From: Desulfovibrio sp. JC010 | GTDB taxonomy: Bacteria; Desulfobacterota; Desulfovibrionia; Desulfovibrionales; Desulfovibrionaceae | Length of the DNA stretch: 64,000 nt | Assembly: GCF_010470675.1 (NCBI RefSeq) | Contig: NZ_VOIQ01000018.1 | Location: forward strand, 1 to 64,000 | Reading direction: 5' to 3' | Part shown: in pieces, positions 16,487-25,017 of the stretch | Layout of the letters: every line of letters begins with the position of its first letter | Numbering within the stretch: position 1 is the stretch's first letter | Position numbers and translations under genes: made by a program | Notes under the pieces: model-generated | Told to the model about the DNA's origin: nothing | Databases searched by the model: none | What the model saw: the letters and a program-made list of their open reading frames with translations, nothing else

Positions 16487-16550
16487 ACCCCATCCTTCAA
16501 ACCTTTTATTAAGCTTCGCATATAGCGCGTTTAGGCGGCGTAGAATTGAT

Positions 16551-16580
16551 CGCAGTATCTTTGAAGATATTGCGGTTTTT
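16551..16580 (+). terminator. Terminator of paaK-ACT
   Basis: An 11-bp stem with one mismatch (16551-16561 with 16564-16574) is followed by GTTTTTT. It closes the paaK-ACT transcript. Confidence 0.7.
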
Positions 16581-16608
16581 TATTACAATTGCATTTTTAC
16601 AAATTAAA

Positions 16609-16693
16609 CAGCGAAGCCCTACTAAAACGTTTTGGGATTCTTAAACCCTTTTGGAAAAGGGTTTAAGGCCCCCGGCAGGGTCGCCGAAGGCAA
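16609..16693. repeat. Dispersed repeat, family B copy 1
   Basis: It holds GCGAAGCCCTA, TTTTGGGATTCTTAAACCC, an AAACCCTTTT/AAAAGGGTTT hairpin and GGCCCCCGGCAGGG. The reverse complement of 37284-37391 carries the same blocks in the same order. It abuts the rtcB start codon. Confidence 0.8.
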
Positions 16694-16694
16694 A

Positions 16695-18122
16695 ATGAAC
16701 ATCAAACTCCTCAAACAAACATCCCCCTGCATCTGGCGCATGGAAAAATACGGCCCCATGCGTGTGGATGCTCTGTTCTTCGGCAACAAGGACATAATCC
16801 TTGAGCTGGACGACACCACTGTTGCGCAGGTGCGTGATGTGGCCTCCCTTCCGGGCGTGGTCAGTCCGGTATGCGCTATGCCGGACGCCCATTCGGGCTA
16901 CGGCTTCCCCATCGGCGGCGTGGGTGCTTTTGATGAGAAACACGGGGTAATTTCTGCGGGCGGCGTGGGCTTTGATATTTCCTGCGGTGTACGCACCCTG
17001 ATCACTGGATTAAAACGACAGGACTTGATCACCTGTGATGCCAAGCTGGCGGATTTACTTTTTAAACAGGTTCCCTCCGGTACCGGAGTCGGCGGAAATA
17101 TTATTCTTGAGGGCGACAAACTTGATGAGATGCTGCTGGGCGGGGCTTCATGGGCTGTAGGTCAAGGTTTCGGTAAACCGCAGGACCTCGGCAGGATTGA
17201 GGGTAACGGACGTAGCGGTTTTGCCGACCCGGCCAAGGTTCCGCAAAAAGCCAAACAGCGCATGAAAAGCCAGATGGGATCGCTGGGATCGGGCAACCAT
17301 TATCTGGAAGTGCAGTATGTGGAAGAAATTTACGACAAGGCCAAAGCAGCGGCCTTCGGCATTGGCATGGATGATATTGTGGTCAGCATTCATTGCGGTT
17401 CCCGGGGACTGGGCCACCAGATCGCCAAAGACTACCTGCCCATGATGGCCGAAGCCGCGCCGGGCTTCGGCATCAAGCTGCCCCACCGCGACATTGCCTG
17501 CGCGCCCATCAACTCCGAACTTGGCCGGGATTACCTCGGAGCCATGGGCGCGGGTATCAATTGCGCCCTTGCCAACCGCCAGACCATCACCCATCTGGTG
17601 CGTGAATGTTTTGCTGAAATCCTGCCGCAAGCGGACTTAAGTCTGCTCTACGATGTCAGCCACAACACCTGTCAGCGCGAAGAATTCAAGGTGAACGGCA
17701 AAAAGAAAAATCTCTGGGTGCATCGCAAAGGAGCCACCCGCGCACTCGGTCCGGGACACCCTAAACTCCCCCGCGAGTTCAAAAAACACGGCCAGCCGGT
17801 CATCATCGGCGGGAGCATGGGCACGGCATCATACATTCTGGCCGGTACAAAACAAGGAGCGGAAATATCATTTTCTTCCTGCTGCCACGGTGCCGGAAGG
17901 CTCATGAGCCGGGCCAAAGCCCGCAAATCATTCAAGGGTAATAAAATTCAGAAGGAATTGAGCAGGCGCGGGATCATCATCCGCAGCGGTTCCATCAAAG
18001 GGATCGCCGAAGAAGCCCCCCTTGCATACAAAGATGTGGATGCGATAATTGAATCGACCCGGACAGCCGGAATTGCGGAAAAGGTTGCCCGGCTGCGCCC
18101 GGTTATATGCGTGAAAGGCTGA
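16695..18122 (+). CDS. rtcB: RNA-splicing ligase RtcB
   Basis: RtcB joins 2',3'-cyclic-phosphate or 3'-phosphate RNA ends to 5'-OH ends using GTP and Mn. I start it at the ATG at 16695 (GAAGG just upstream). An in-frame TTG at 16632 would add 21 residues encoded by the family B repeat and not by the family. Hallmarks are MPDAHSGYGFPIGGV, GGVGFDISCGVRTL (metal Cys), SLGSGNHYLEVQ, HCGSRGLGHQ, DVSHNTCQRE and the guanylylated His in SCCHGAGRLMSR. The length of 475 residues is standard. No archease, RtcA or RtcR gene is adjacent. Confidence 0.95.
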   Translation: MNIKLLKQTSPCIWRMEKYGPMRVDALFFGNKDIILELDDTTVAQVRDVASLPGVVSPVCAMPDAHSGYGFPIGGVGAFDEKHGVISAGGVGFDISCGVRTLITGLKRQDLITCDAKLADLLFKQVPSGTGVGGNIILEGDKLDEMLLGGASWAVGQGFGKPQDLGRIEGNGRSGFADPAKVPQKAKQRMKSQMGSLGSGNHYLEVQYVEEIYDKAKAAAFGIGMDDIVVSIHCGSRGLGHQIAKDYLPMMAEAAPGFGIKLPHRDIACAPINSELGRDYLGAMGAGINCALANRQTITHLVRECFAEILPQADLSLLYDVSHNTCQREEFKVNGKKKNLWVHRKGATRALGPGHPKLPREFKKHGQPVIIGGSMGTASYILAGTKQGAEISFSSCCHGAGRLMSRAKARKSFKGNKIQKELSRRGIIIRSGSIKGIAEEAPLAYKDVDAIIESTRTAGIAEKVARLRPVICVKG

Positions 18123-18128
18123 TCAGAA

Positions 18129-19130
18129 TTAGACCAGCCGAGCCTCAAAAAGGCAGATCTGCGCCTTATCAAGACTGCTGATCAGCGGCGAAGACAGGAC
18201 CTGCCCCGCACTCACCTGACCGGAACTGAGTCCATGTTCGAAAACAGAAATCCAACGCTGGGCCAGTTCAAAATCAAAGCTGCGCGGCGGGATGTATCCG
18301 GCTTTATTGTTGGCCTGCTGCAAACGCATAAGCCATGCTTCGACTCTCTGCTGCACTGAAATGTCAGCAATATCCGGGATTGAATTGATAGCGACGGCAT
18401 CGTGCAGGCTGAAATCATCGGCAGAAAAAGCCATGCCGATATGCTGCAGTAATTTACCTCTCAATATTGAACACGAACGAAGCTGGTCCTCATAGCGCAG
18501 ATGGGAAATATTCTCGCCCTTGTTTTCAAACTTGTAGACCAGCGGTTCAGGGATATTTGCAAAAAAAATAGTCTCATCCATGGACATCTCAACCCAGAGT
18601 CCGTAATCCTCGCAATATCTGTACTCATCACTGTACTTATGTTTCTGCAAGGCTTCACGCCTGAAAATCATTGAAGGATGCACAAAAGGATTATTGAAAA
18701 ACAGCCGGGCCTTCAGGTCGTCATTCCCGGTGGGAACCTGCTGAATCCGTTTCTGCTGTTTGCGATCGATTATATGGCACCATGTGCCGGAAAGGCTGAC
18801 GGATTCATTTTCTTCCATAAATCGGACCTGCCTGCCGATCCTGTCTTCATGGCAGACATCATCAGCATCGAGCCTGAGGACATAATCTGCGTCAATCTTA
18901 TCAATGCCGATATTCAACGCGCTGACCAGTCCGGCATTTTCATCCAATGTATGGATTTTTATCCTTGGATCAGAAAACCGGGAAAGCACATCAAGGGTCC
19001 CGTCAGTGGAACCGTCGTTGATGATGCAGATTTCAAAATCAGTATAAGTCTGGCGCAGCAGGGATTTCAAAGAACGCGCAATACTCTGTTGACCATTATA
19101 GACAGGTAGTAGGACTGAAGCTTTGGGCAT
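18129..19130 (-). CDS. Family 2 glycosyltransferase
   Basis: The 333-residue product has a GT-A fold. It opens with SVLLPVYNGQQSIARSL, then INDGSTDGT, and LRLDADDVCHEDRIGRQ with the DxD metal motif (residues about 86-94). The acceptor half contains FVHPSMIFRREAL and YCEDYGLWVEMS. It ends with a long helical tail. Sugar donor and acceptor cannot be told. It converges with rtcB, 6 bases apart, and has no polysaccharide genes near it. Confidence 0.88.
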   Translation of the reverse strand: MPKASVLLPVYNGQQSIARSLKSLLRQTYTDFEICIINDGSTDGTLDVLSRFSDPRIKIHTLDENAGLVSALNIGIDKIDADYVLRLDADDVCHEDRIGRQVRFMEENESVSLSGTWCHIIDRKQQKRIQQVPTGNDDLKARLFFNNPFVHPSMIFRREALQKHKYSDEYRYCEDYGLWVEMSMDETIFFANIPEPLVYKFENKGENISHLRYEDQLRSCSILRGKLLQHIGMAFSADDFSLHDAVAINSIPDIADISVQQRVEAWLMRLQQANNKAGYIPPRSFDFELAQRWISVFEHGLSSGQVSAGQVLSSPLISSLDKAQICLFEARLV

Positions 19131-19224
19131 TGGTTTTCCTGCTGCAATTGTTGATTATGAATGTTTTGATCGTGCTGAAATTTATCCACTTATTCCTGCA
19201 AAGTAAACACTGTCCACTTATTTC

Positions 19225-19626
19225 ATGCCTCAAGAACCGAAAACGGTAGAAATAGATTATGATTTGGATTATGTTGGTCCGATGGAAAATATCGAAGTAA
19301 TAAACAAGGATTGGCTGGCTTCCATGGCCTCTACCAAAAAGGAATTCCTGACTAAATTATTCGGGGTATTCCTGCGCGATGAACCCGCACGGGTCACCAA
19401 GATAAGGGAAGCCTTTGAAGCCGAAGAAATGGACGAACTGAAATACCTTGCCCACTCCCTGAAAGGCGCAGCAGCCACCATGGGAGCCGATAGGGTCCGC
19501 GAAGCCTGCCTGAGACTGGAATACAGTGCCCGTGACGGAGATAAGGAGCTTTCAGAAAAAAACCTGCATGTTCTGGAAGATGAAATGAAACTTGTGTACG
19601 ATTTCATGAGCGAATTTATCCAGTAA
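19225..19626 (+). CDS. Stand-alone Hpt (histidine phosphotransfer) protein
   Basis: A 133-residue four-helix protein with the Hpt motif LAHSLKGAAATMGADRVREA. The His lies in AHSLKG, near residue 77. About 30 acidic residues precede the domain. Hpt proteins relay phosphoryl groups between response regulators and hybrid kinases. No kinase or regulator is adjacent, so the partners lie elsewhere. The start has no clear Shine-Dalgarno; ATG 19282 is an alternative. Confidence 0.85.
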   Translation: MPQEPKTVEIDYDLDYVGPMENIEVINKDWLASMASTKKEFLTKLFGVFLRDEPARVTKIREAFEAEEMDELKYLAHSLKGAAATMGADRVREACLRLEYSARDGDKELSEKNLHVLEDEMKLVYDFMSEFIQ

Positions 19627-19665
19627 CAAGGCTTGGGCTTATTGTGCTCAACTCTCTAAATGAAG

Positions 19666-19700
19666 GAAGGTCCGGGACTGACTGCCCCGGACCTTCTTTT
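19666..19700. terminator. Terminator between Hpt gene and kup
   Basis: A strong 11-bp stem (19666-19676 with 19686-19696) followed by TTTTT lies between the convergent Hpt and kup genes, touching the kup stop codon. Confidence 0.85.
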
Positions 19701-21568
19701 TATACTTTTACCGCCGTGCCGATACTGATCACCTTCTCTGCCGGAATACGCAGGTAATCAAGGGGATCTTCTGCTACCGAACTGAGCAGGATAAAAATTT
19801 TTCTGCGTAACAGGTGTTTTTGATTTTCCTTGTCAAAACGCAATTGCATACGCCCGATATAAAAATAGCTGTCTGTACTGCTAAGCCCCAGTTGATTCCA
19901 GGTCTGCACCAGAATCAGCGAGAGATTCGGCTTTTCCATGAATCCGTAATTCACGGTCATCCAATAGATATTCTTATCAATACTTTTCAGGGAAATACGA
20001 TTGTGCGCATCCAGATAGGGTTCGCTGGAGGTATTCACCCGCAGGAAAACCAGTTTTTCGTGCACCACCCGGTTGTTACGCAGATGCTGCAGAAAGGCAT
20101 GGGGGACGAACTCTGAAGCAGACAGAAACACCGCCTCCCCCGGAACTTTGGCCAGCATGTACTTTTCAATTTCCGGTTCCAGATCGGAAACTTCCAGCCC
20201 GCGGGCCTGCAACTGTTCACGAAGCTTGGCCCGGCCCCATATCCATACAGTCATGCCGTAAGCAATAAGTCCGGCCAAGAGCAGCGGAAACCAGCCGCCC
20301 CCGGCAAGCTTGGTGAAATTCACAATAAAAAAGCCAAGATCAAAAACCGCGAAAAAAGCGGTCAGCACGGCAGCCAGTATCCACGGACAATTTCGCACCC
20401 TGCGCAGGTAGAACCAGAACAGGTAGGTGGTAATCACCATGGTTCCGGTAATGGCAATCCCGTAGGCTCCGGCCAGATGTTCCGATCCTTTAAAATAGAG
20501 CACCAGAAAAATACACAGCGCGGCCATAATCCAATTCACAGAACGCACGTAAACCTGCCCCGGATTATCTTTCGAGGTCTGCAAAATACGGATGCGGGGA
20601 ACAAAGCCGAGATGTACGGCCTGAGCGGTAAGGGAAAAAGCCCCGGAAATAATGGCCTGTGAGGCGATGATCGCCGCAAAAGTTGCCAGTACGACCATGG
20701 GCAGGGTCAGGAATTTGGGAAAAATACTGAAGAACGGATTGAGAATTGCCTGTGGGTCACGAATCAGCATGGCCCCCTGCCCCAGATAGTTGAGCAGCAG
20801 GCTGGGCAGAGCAATACAGTACCACGCAAGAGTAATCGGCCTGCGCCCGAAATGCCCCATGTCTGCAAAAAGAGCCTCGCCTCCGGTAACGCAGAGCACG
20901 ACAGCCCCTAGAACCATACACCCGGCCAGACCGTTTTCAGCAAAAAAACGCACCGCGTAATAGGGCCTGAAAGCCTGTAGAACTTCAGGATTACCTACAG
21001 CGGAGAGCAGCCCGAAGGCACCGATAACCGTAAACCAGACCAGCATAACCGGACCGAACAACCGTCCGATCTTATCTGTGCCGCTGCTTTGAAAAGCAAA
21101 AAGGGCCAGCAGAATGGTGCAGGCGATATGCGGAGTGTACCGGTCTGCGGCAGTGGTGACCACATCCAGCCCTTCAATGGCTGAAAGAACGGAAATGGCC
21201 GGGGTTATCACCCCGTCTCCATAGAGCAGTGCCCCGCCGATCATGGCTGCGAAAAGCATAAAGGAAGCGGACCTGCGTCGGCCCTTATGGCTGACCAGCT
21301 CATAAAGGGCGAAAATTCCGCCCTCGCCCTCGTTATCCGCGGCCATGACAAAGGTTACATATTTCAGACAGATAACAATCAGCAGGGACCAGATGATCAG
21401 CGAAAGCACGCCCAGCACATTGGCCGGATTCAGCGCAATGGCATGATGCCCGCTGAAACAGGCTTTCATGGCGTAAAGAGGACTGGTGCCGATATCGCCG
21501 AAAACAACACCCAATGCCCCAAGAGCAAGGACCGCCTGCCTGTTTTTATTACTCTGCTTTGCGGCCAT
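19700..21568 (-). CDS. kup: Low-affinity potassium uptake protein Kup
   Basis: KUP/HAK transporters import K+ with protons. The 622-residue product shows GALGVVFGDIGTSPLYAM at the N-terminus, about 12 membrane helices over the first 430 residues, the conserved NEGEGGIFALY and YGDGVITPAISVLSA motifs, and a cytoplasmic C-terminal part. The start overlaps the end of the small secreted protein gene upstream by 20 bases, an unusual pairing. Confidence 0.95.
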   Translation of the reverse strand: MAAKQSNKNRQAVLALGALGVVFGDIGTSPLYAMKACFSGHHAIALNPANVLGVLSLIIWSLLIVICLKYVTFVMAADNEGEGGIFALYELVSHKGRRRSASFMLFAAMIGGALLYGDGVITPAISVLSAIEGLDVVTTAADRYTPHIACTILLALFAFQSSGTDKIGRLFGPVMLVWFTVIGAFGLLSAVGNPEVLQAFRPYYAVRFFAENGLAGCMVLGAVVLCVTGGEALFADMGHFGRRPITLAWYCIALPSLLLNYLGQGAMLIRDPQAILNPFFSIFPKFLTLPMVVLATFAAIIASQAIISGAFSLTAQAVHLGFVPRIRILQTSKDNPGQVYVRSVNWIMAALCIFLVLYFKGSEHLAGAYGIAITGTMVITTYLFWFYLRRVRNCPWILAAVLTAFFAVFDLGFFIVNFTKLAGGGWFPLLLAGLIAYGMTVWIWGRAKLREQLQARGLEVSDLEPEIEKYMLAKVPGEAVFLSASEFVPHAFLQHLRNNRVVHEKLVFLRVNTSSEPYLDAHNRISLKSIDKNIYWMTVNYGFMEKPNLSLILVQTWNQLGLSSTDSYFYIGRMQLRFDKENQKHLLRRKIFILLSSVAEDPLDYLRIPAEKVISIGTAVKV

Positions 21569-22019
21569 AGGTTTCTTTTACGATCAGCCACCTGCCGTCT
21601 TTGCGCAGGAATTCAAAGGAAGGGGTGAATTTGCCGCGTCCGTCATTGCTGCGGTAATCCCATTTCAACCGGACACAGCACTTGTCGCCATCCATCTTAA
21701 AAGAAGTAATATTGAACAGACGCAGCTTAAAAGAACTTTCCAGCCAGTAGGATGAGCATTGGGGCAGACTGGCACTGAAATCGGAGAACTGACGCAGTTC
21801 TTTTGATTTGCAGGGAAAGGACATGACCACCGCATTATCTGCATAAAGAGCCCTGACGGCATCAAAACCACGCAGATTGTATGCATCCTTGTACTCAAAA
21901 AGAACATCTTCGATCTGATCCCGAACCTCTTCCTCCCCGGCAGCCCCGGCGGAAACAGCAGCAGAAACAACGACCAGCAACATCAACATTGAAAGTAGAA
22001 TTTTTCTCACAGCAAACAC
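21549..22019 (-). CDS. Secreted NTF2/SnoaL-like protein
   Basis: A signal peptide (MFAVRKILLSMLMLLVVVSAAVSAGAAG) is followed by about 125 residues with the NTF2-like pattern. This includes an N-terminal helix pair (VRDQIEDVLFEYKDAYNLRGFDAVRALYADNAVVMSF) and curved strands ending in FLRKDGRWLIVKE. Such DUF4440-type domains bind small ligands or act as periplasmic helpers. The function is unknown. It overlaps kup by 20 bases and may be co-transcribed with it. Confidence 0.7.
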   Translation of the reverse strand: MFAVRKILLSMLMLLVVVSAAVSAGAAGEEEVRDQIEDVLFEYKDAYNLRGFDAVRALYADNAVVMSFPCKSKELRQFSDFSASLPQCSSYWLESSFKLRLFNITSFKMDGDKCCVRLKWDYRSNDGRGKFTPSFEFLRKDGRWLIVKETYGRKAE

Positions 22020-22075
22020 CTTCTAAAAATTATTTATTGCAACCAAGTCCCCAGTAAAACATTTTGAAATAAAAA

Positions 22076-22684
22076 TCAGCAAATCCCGTTCATCCTGCGC
22101 CACTTTTGCAGACAATTAATAACAGCTTCAAAAACTTCATCAGGATTTTTCCCGGCTGTATCCACAATACACTCGGCATTGTGATCTTCCTGAAACTTCA
22201 CATCCACGCCGATAACCTCGCCGAGATTTTCATACTGCTTTCCGGTGCGCTGCCGCTCAAGCGCCTTTTCATAGAGCCCGGCCATGACCAGCCCCTGCTG
22301 CCGTCCGGCTTCACGTTTCATGGCCATATCCATGGGACAACGCAGGTAGACTTCGGCAAAATAGCCGATCTTCTCGCGGGCATCATTTCGCCAGCAACGT
22401 TCATGGGCCACACCATCCATGATGACACACCGCCCGGATTCCATAATGGATACGGCATCCTCAACAAAGAGGTTATAGGCCCGCTGCCGTTCATCGCAGG
22501 TATATTCAGGATTCGGAGTATAAAGTTTGCGCCGTTCATCCATACTGAGCAGGAAAACCTTCACCCCTTCCTCACGCAACTGCTCATAGAGCTTTTCGGC
22601 AATGGTGCTCTTGCCGCATCCGGGCAATCCAGTAATCCAGACGGCCCAGTTTCTGTTAACGCATATACCGTTCAAATTGGACAT
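22076..22684 (-). CDS. Adenylylsulfate-kinase-like P-loop kinase
   Basis: I use the start at 22684 (MSNLNGICVNRNWAVWITG..). The product has a Walker A GLPGCGKST, then FLLSMDERRK, the CysC-like YTCDERQRAYNLFVEDAVSIMESG and MDGVAHERCWRNDAREKI. The CysC resemblance is clear in the first 140 residues. However, typical APS kinases have GLSGAGKST and 'LDGDNVR', here changed to GLPGCGKST and LSMDERR, so the substrate may not be APS. The start lies within the last 29 bases of the APH-fold gene, so the two are coupled. Confidence 0.7.
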   Translation of the reverse strand: MSNLNGICVNRNWAVWITGLPGCGKSTIAEKLYEQLREEGVKVFLLSMDERRKLYTPNPEYTCDERQRAYNLFVEDAVSIMESGRCVIMDGVAHERCWRNDAREKIGYFAEVYLRCPMDMAMKREAGRQQGLVMAGLYEKALERQRTGKQYENLGEVIGVDVKFQEDHNAECIVDTAGKNPDEVFEAVINCLQKWRRMNGIC

Positions 22685-23738
22685 AATCGAAGACCTCATC
22701 TTCAAGAACATTTTCAATGAAACGCATCAATGCATCACGCACTTCCTGAGGATGGTCCGGATACCAGACCGGGGAAGCAATGACCAAACCCCGGAAGACA
22801 AAAAACGGGGCCATGACCTGCAATACCTCGATATCCCCGGTACTTTCAAGGTAAGTTTCCATATAGCTCATATACATTTTACGGAATTTGCTGGAAAAAC
22901 GGCCGTCAGCATAGAGGCCGAACAAAATATAATTGGTCGCCATGCAACAGAGGTCCCCGGCGGGTTCGCCCCACTCCCCCCGGCTGCGGTCCAGCACACT
23001 GAACCCTTCCGGCCCGGCCATAAGCACATTCCAGGGATGGAAATCGCCATGTACCGCACAAAGGCGGTGAGTGTAATGAAAAAGCTTCCAACGCCAGTCG
23101 ATGAGCTTCTTCTCCAGATTCACAAAACGGTCCTGAGAAAAAAAGTCGCAAGGGTGGTCAAATGCCTCATCCACCAGCCCCATGATGCATTCACTGGAAC
23201 CGATCAGATCACGGATACGCCGTTTATAGAGATGCGGATCATTGTGCTTCACTGAATGAATGTCCGCCAGCCATGTAGCTAGATCAACACTGTTCTGCTC
23301 GTCCTGCTTTTGAAAATCACCTTTGCGGATACGGTCAAGGTCGTGAAAGTAATCATAGCCCTGCAGCTTTTCATTGAGGATGAAAAACTCCCTTGGTTCA
23401 CTAAGGGGACGCATATTACCTCCACCGGTAATGTAGCCGATGCCCATGGGCTTGACATGTCGCTCCAGCCGGGCAGAAGTTTCATACTGAAACATGAGCA
23501 CAGCCGCCCTGTCCCAATAAAACTGGTGCCCGTAATTATCCCCTTTCATGACTGAAATAACGGTCTCGCGCTCCTCACCGTCCACTTTAAAGACAACCAG
23601 CAGCGGCTTGCCGTAGCCGAACTTTTTCATGCCCTGTTTATCCAGCGATCCGATATCCCCGTAATCCACAAGGGACGCACCGGGACCGTAAGCTTCCCTC
23701 AGATATTCTTCAAGCATGGCGGCGGTGATTTCAATCAT
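22656..23738 (-). CDS. APH/choline-kinase-fold phosphotransferase
   Basis: A 360-residue kinase-like protein with the catalytic loop VHGDFHPWNVLM (residues about 230-241) and a metal-binding segment VLDRSRGEWGEPAGDLCCM, where the usual D-x-D/E order is kept loosely. The N-lobe is less conserved. Such enzymes phosphorylate small hydroxylated molecules. Tight coupling with the CysC-like kinase suggests a joint pathway, but the substrate cannot be read from sequence. Antibiotic resistance is unlikely given this chromosomal context. Confidence 0.75.
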   Translation of the reverse strand: MIEITAAMLEEYLREAYGPGASLVDYGDIGSLDKQGMKKFGYGKPLLVVFKVDGEERETVISVMKGDNYGHQFYWDRAAVLMFQYETSARLERHVKPMGIGYITGGGNMRPLSEPREFFILNEKLQGYDYFHDLDRIRKGDFQKQDEQNSVDLATWLADIHSVKHNDPHLYKRRIRDLIGSSECIMGLVDEAFDHPCDFFSQDRFVNLEKKLIDWRWKLFHYTHRLCAVHGDFHPWNVLMAGPEGFSVLDRSRGEWGEPAGDLCCMATNYILFGLYADGRFSSKFRKMYMSYMETYLESTGDIEVLQVMAPFFVFRGLVIASPVWYPDHPQEVRDALMRFIENVLEDEVFDYVQFERYMR

Positions 23739-23810
23739 GATCCATCCTCCGGATTTTAAATTAAGGATACAGGATCAGGGCGATTACTTACAGCTGTTTT
23801 TGGCAAAAAA

Positions 23811-23844
23811 AAAGACCGGAACCCTGTAAACAGGATTCCGGCTT
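23811..23844 (-). terminator. Hairpin terminator downstream of the PfkB gene
   Basis: The stem pairs ACCGGAA.CCTG (about 23815-23826) with CAGG.TTCCGGC (23831-23842). Read on the minus strand it is followed by nine T's. It lies beyond the family A repeat that overlaps the gene end. Confidence 0.8.
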
Positions 23845-23865
23845 GATAACACTAAGCTTCTCAGG

Positions 23866-23985
23866 CAGTCGAGAAAGTGCCAGATGCAAGGCGCAAGAAA
23901 AAGACTGGAACGATGCGTATTACGCATACGTGAGTTTCAGACTTTTTCGCAGCAACGAAGCAGATGGTGCTTTATCGGCTGACTG
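23866..23985. repeat. Dispersed palindromic repeat, family A copy 2
   Basis: Opposite in orientation to 15848-15967 and alike across its length. The outer ends CAGTC (23866-23870) and GACTG (23981-23985) and the inner blocks AAAAAGACTG / CAGACTTTTT and GATGCGTA / TACGCAT form a long imperfect hairpin. The end of the PfkB gene (stop at 23972-23974) lies inside it, so the last four or five codons come from the repeat. Confidence 0.7.
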
Positions 23986-24910
23986 AGCCAAAATTGGTTT
24001 CGTAACGCGCCCAGAACTCTTCCTCGGTGTAGGAGTGTTCCTGAGTGCCCAGTTTTTCAACGCAGTAAACTGCGCTGACCGCACCCACGTGAGCGGCTTC
24101 AACCAGATTTTTACCCATGGCAAGGCCTTTGATCAGTCCGGCGCGAAATGCATCGCCTGCTCCGGTGGGATCTTCTACAACTTCAGCCTTGGCAGCGGGA
24201 ACCTTGGTTTCGCCGTCTTTTTCAACCACGAGGCAGCCATGTTCGCCGAGGGTAACGATGATGGAATCGCAGATTTCCATAAGCTCGTCACGGGTCTTGC
24301 CTGTGGACTTCATGATCATTTCCAGCTCGTAGTCATTGGAAACAAGAATCTTGCAGCCGCCAATCATTTCCAGCAGCTGTTCACCGCTGAATGCAGGAAT
24401 GTTCTGGCCCGGATCGTAGATGTAAGAAACACCCTTTTCACGGTAAACCTTGGGGAAATTCTGCATATCGTCAAGGTTTCCGGGGGAGACGATAGCCAGT
24501 GCGTCTGCAGGGTTCACGCCTGAAAAATCGTAATCGCAACCGTATTTCATGGCACCGGGGTTGAATCCGGTAATCTGGTTGTCAGACTTGTCAGTGGTGA
24601 TGTAAGCACCGGCGGTGAATTCGTCATCAACGCGCTTGATGCCTTCGCGGGTGATCTTGTTATCGTCCAGCCATTTTTCATAGCCGTCAAAATCCTTACC
24701 GGCAGTACCGAGAATAACAGGCTTTTCATCAAGCATGGAAAGGGCATAAGCGATGTTTCCGGCTGTACCTCCGAAACGTTCATCAAGGCCGTCCACCAGA
24801 AAGCACACATTCAGCATGTGGATTTTATCGGGCAGGATATGATCGGCGAAGCTGCCGGGAAAACTCATAATTCTGTCATAGGCCAAAGAACCGGAAACCA
24901 ATATCTGCAT
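23972..24910 (-). CDS. PfkB-family carbohydrate/nucleoside kinase
   Basis: A 312-residue ribokinase-fold enzyme. The N-terminal motif is LDERFGGTAGNIAYALSML (GG-x-x-N-A type, residues about 40-58). The C-terminal signature is VEDPTGAGDAFRAGLIKGL with the catalytic Asp in GAGDAF. It also contains LVSNDYELEMI. The pattern fits adenosine-kinase/ribokinase-like members; the sugar cannot be named. It is followed by the family A repeat overlapping its stop codon, and by a terminator. Confidence 0.85.
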   Translation of the reverse strand: MQILVSGSLAYDRIMSFPGSFADHILPDKIHMLNVCFLVDGLDERFGGTAGNIAYALSMLDEKPVILGTAGKDFDGYEKWLDDNKITREGIKRVDDEFTAGAYITTDKSDNQITGFNPGAMKYGCDYDFSGVNPADALAIVSPGNLDDMQNFPKVYREKGVSYIYDPGQNIPAFSGEQLLEMIGGCKILVSNDYELEMIMKSTGKTRDELMEICDSIIVTLGEHGCLVVEKDGETKVPAAKAEVVEDPTGAGDAFRAGLIKGLAMGKNLVEAAHVGAVSAVYCVEKLGTQEHSYTEEEFWARYETNFGSVSR

Positions 24911-24950
24911 TTGTATGAACTCCTGAATAGAATTTGGATAAGGCAGAAAA

Positions 24951-24982
24951 GAACTCTGCCCGCTTAAGTTTAGCGGGCAGAG
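24951..24982 (-). terminator. Terminator downstream of cutA
   Basis: A perfect 11-bp stem (24954-24964 with 24972-24982) is followed on the minus strand by TTCTTTTC. It lies between cutA and the PfkB gene. Confidence 0.75.
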
Positions 24983-25017
24983 GGTAAGCTTTCTTGTATG
25001 AGAAAGTCAATTAAAGG

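Noticed and set aside
16632-16694. Longer RtcB from TTG 16632
   Set aside because: The 21 extra codons are made of the family B repeat, and the ATG at 16695 begins the family-like N-terminus with a binding site.
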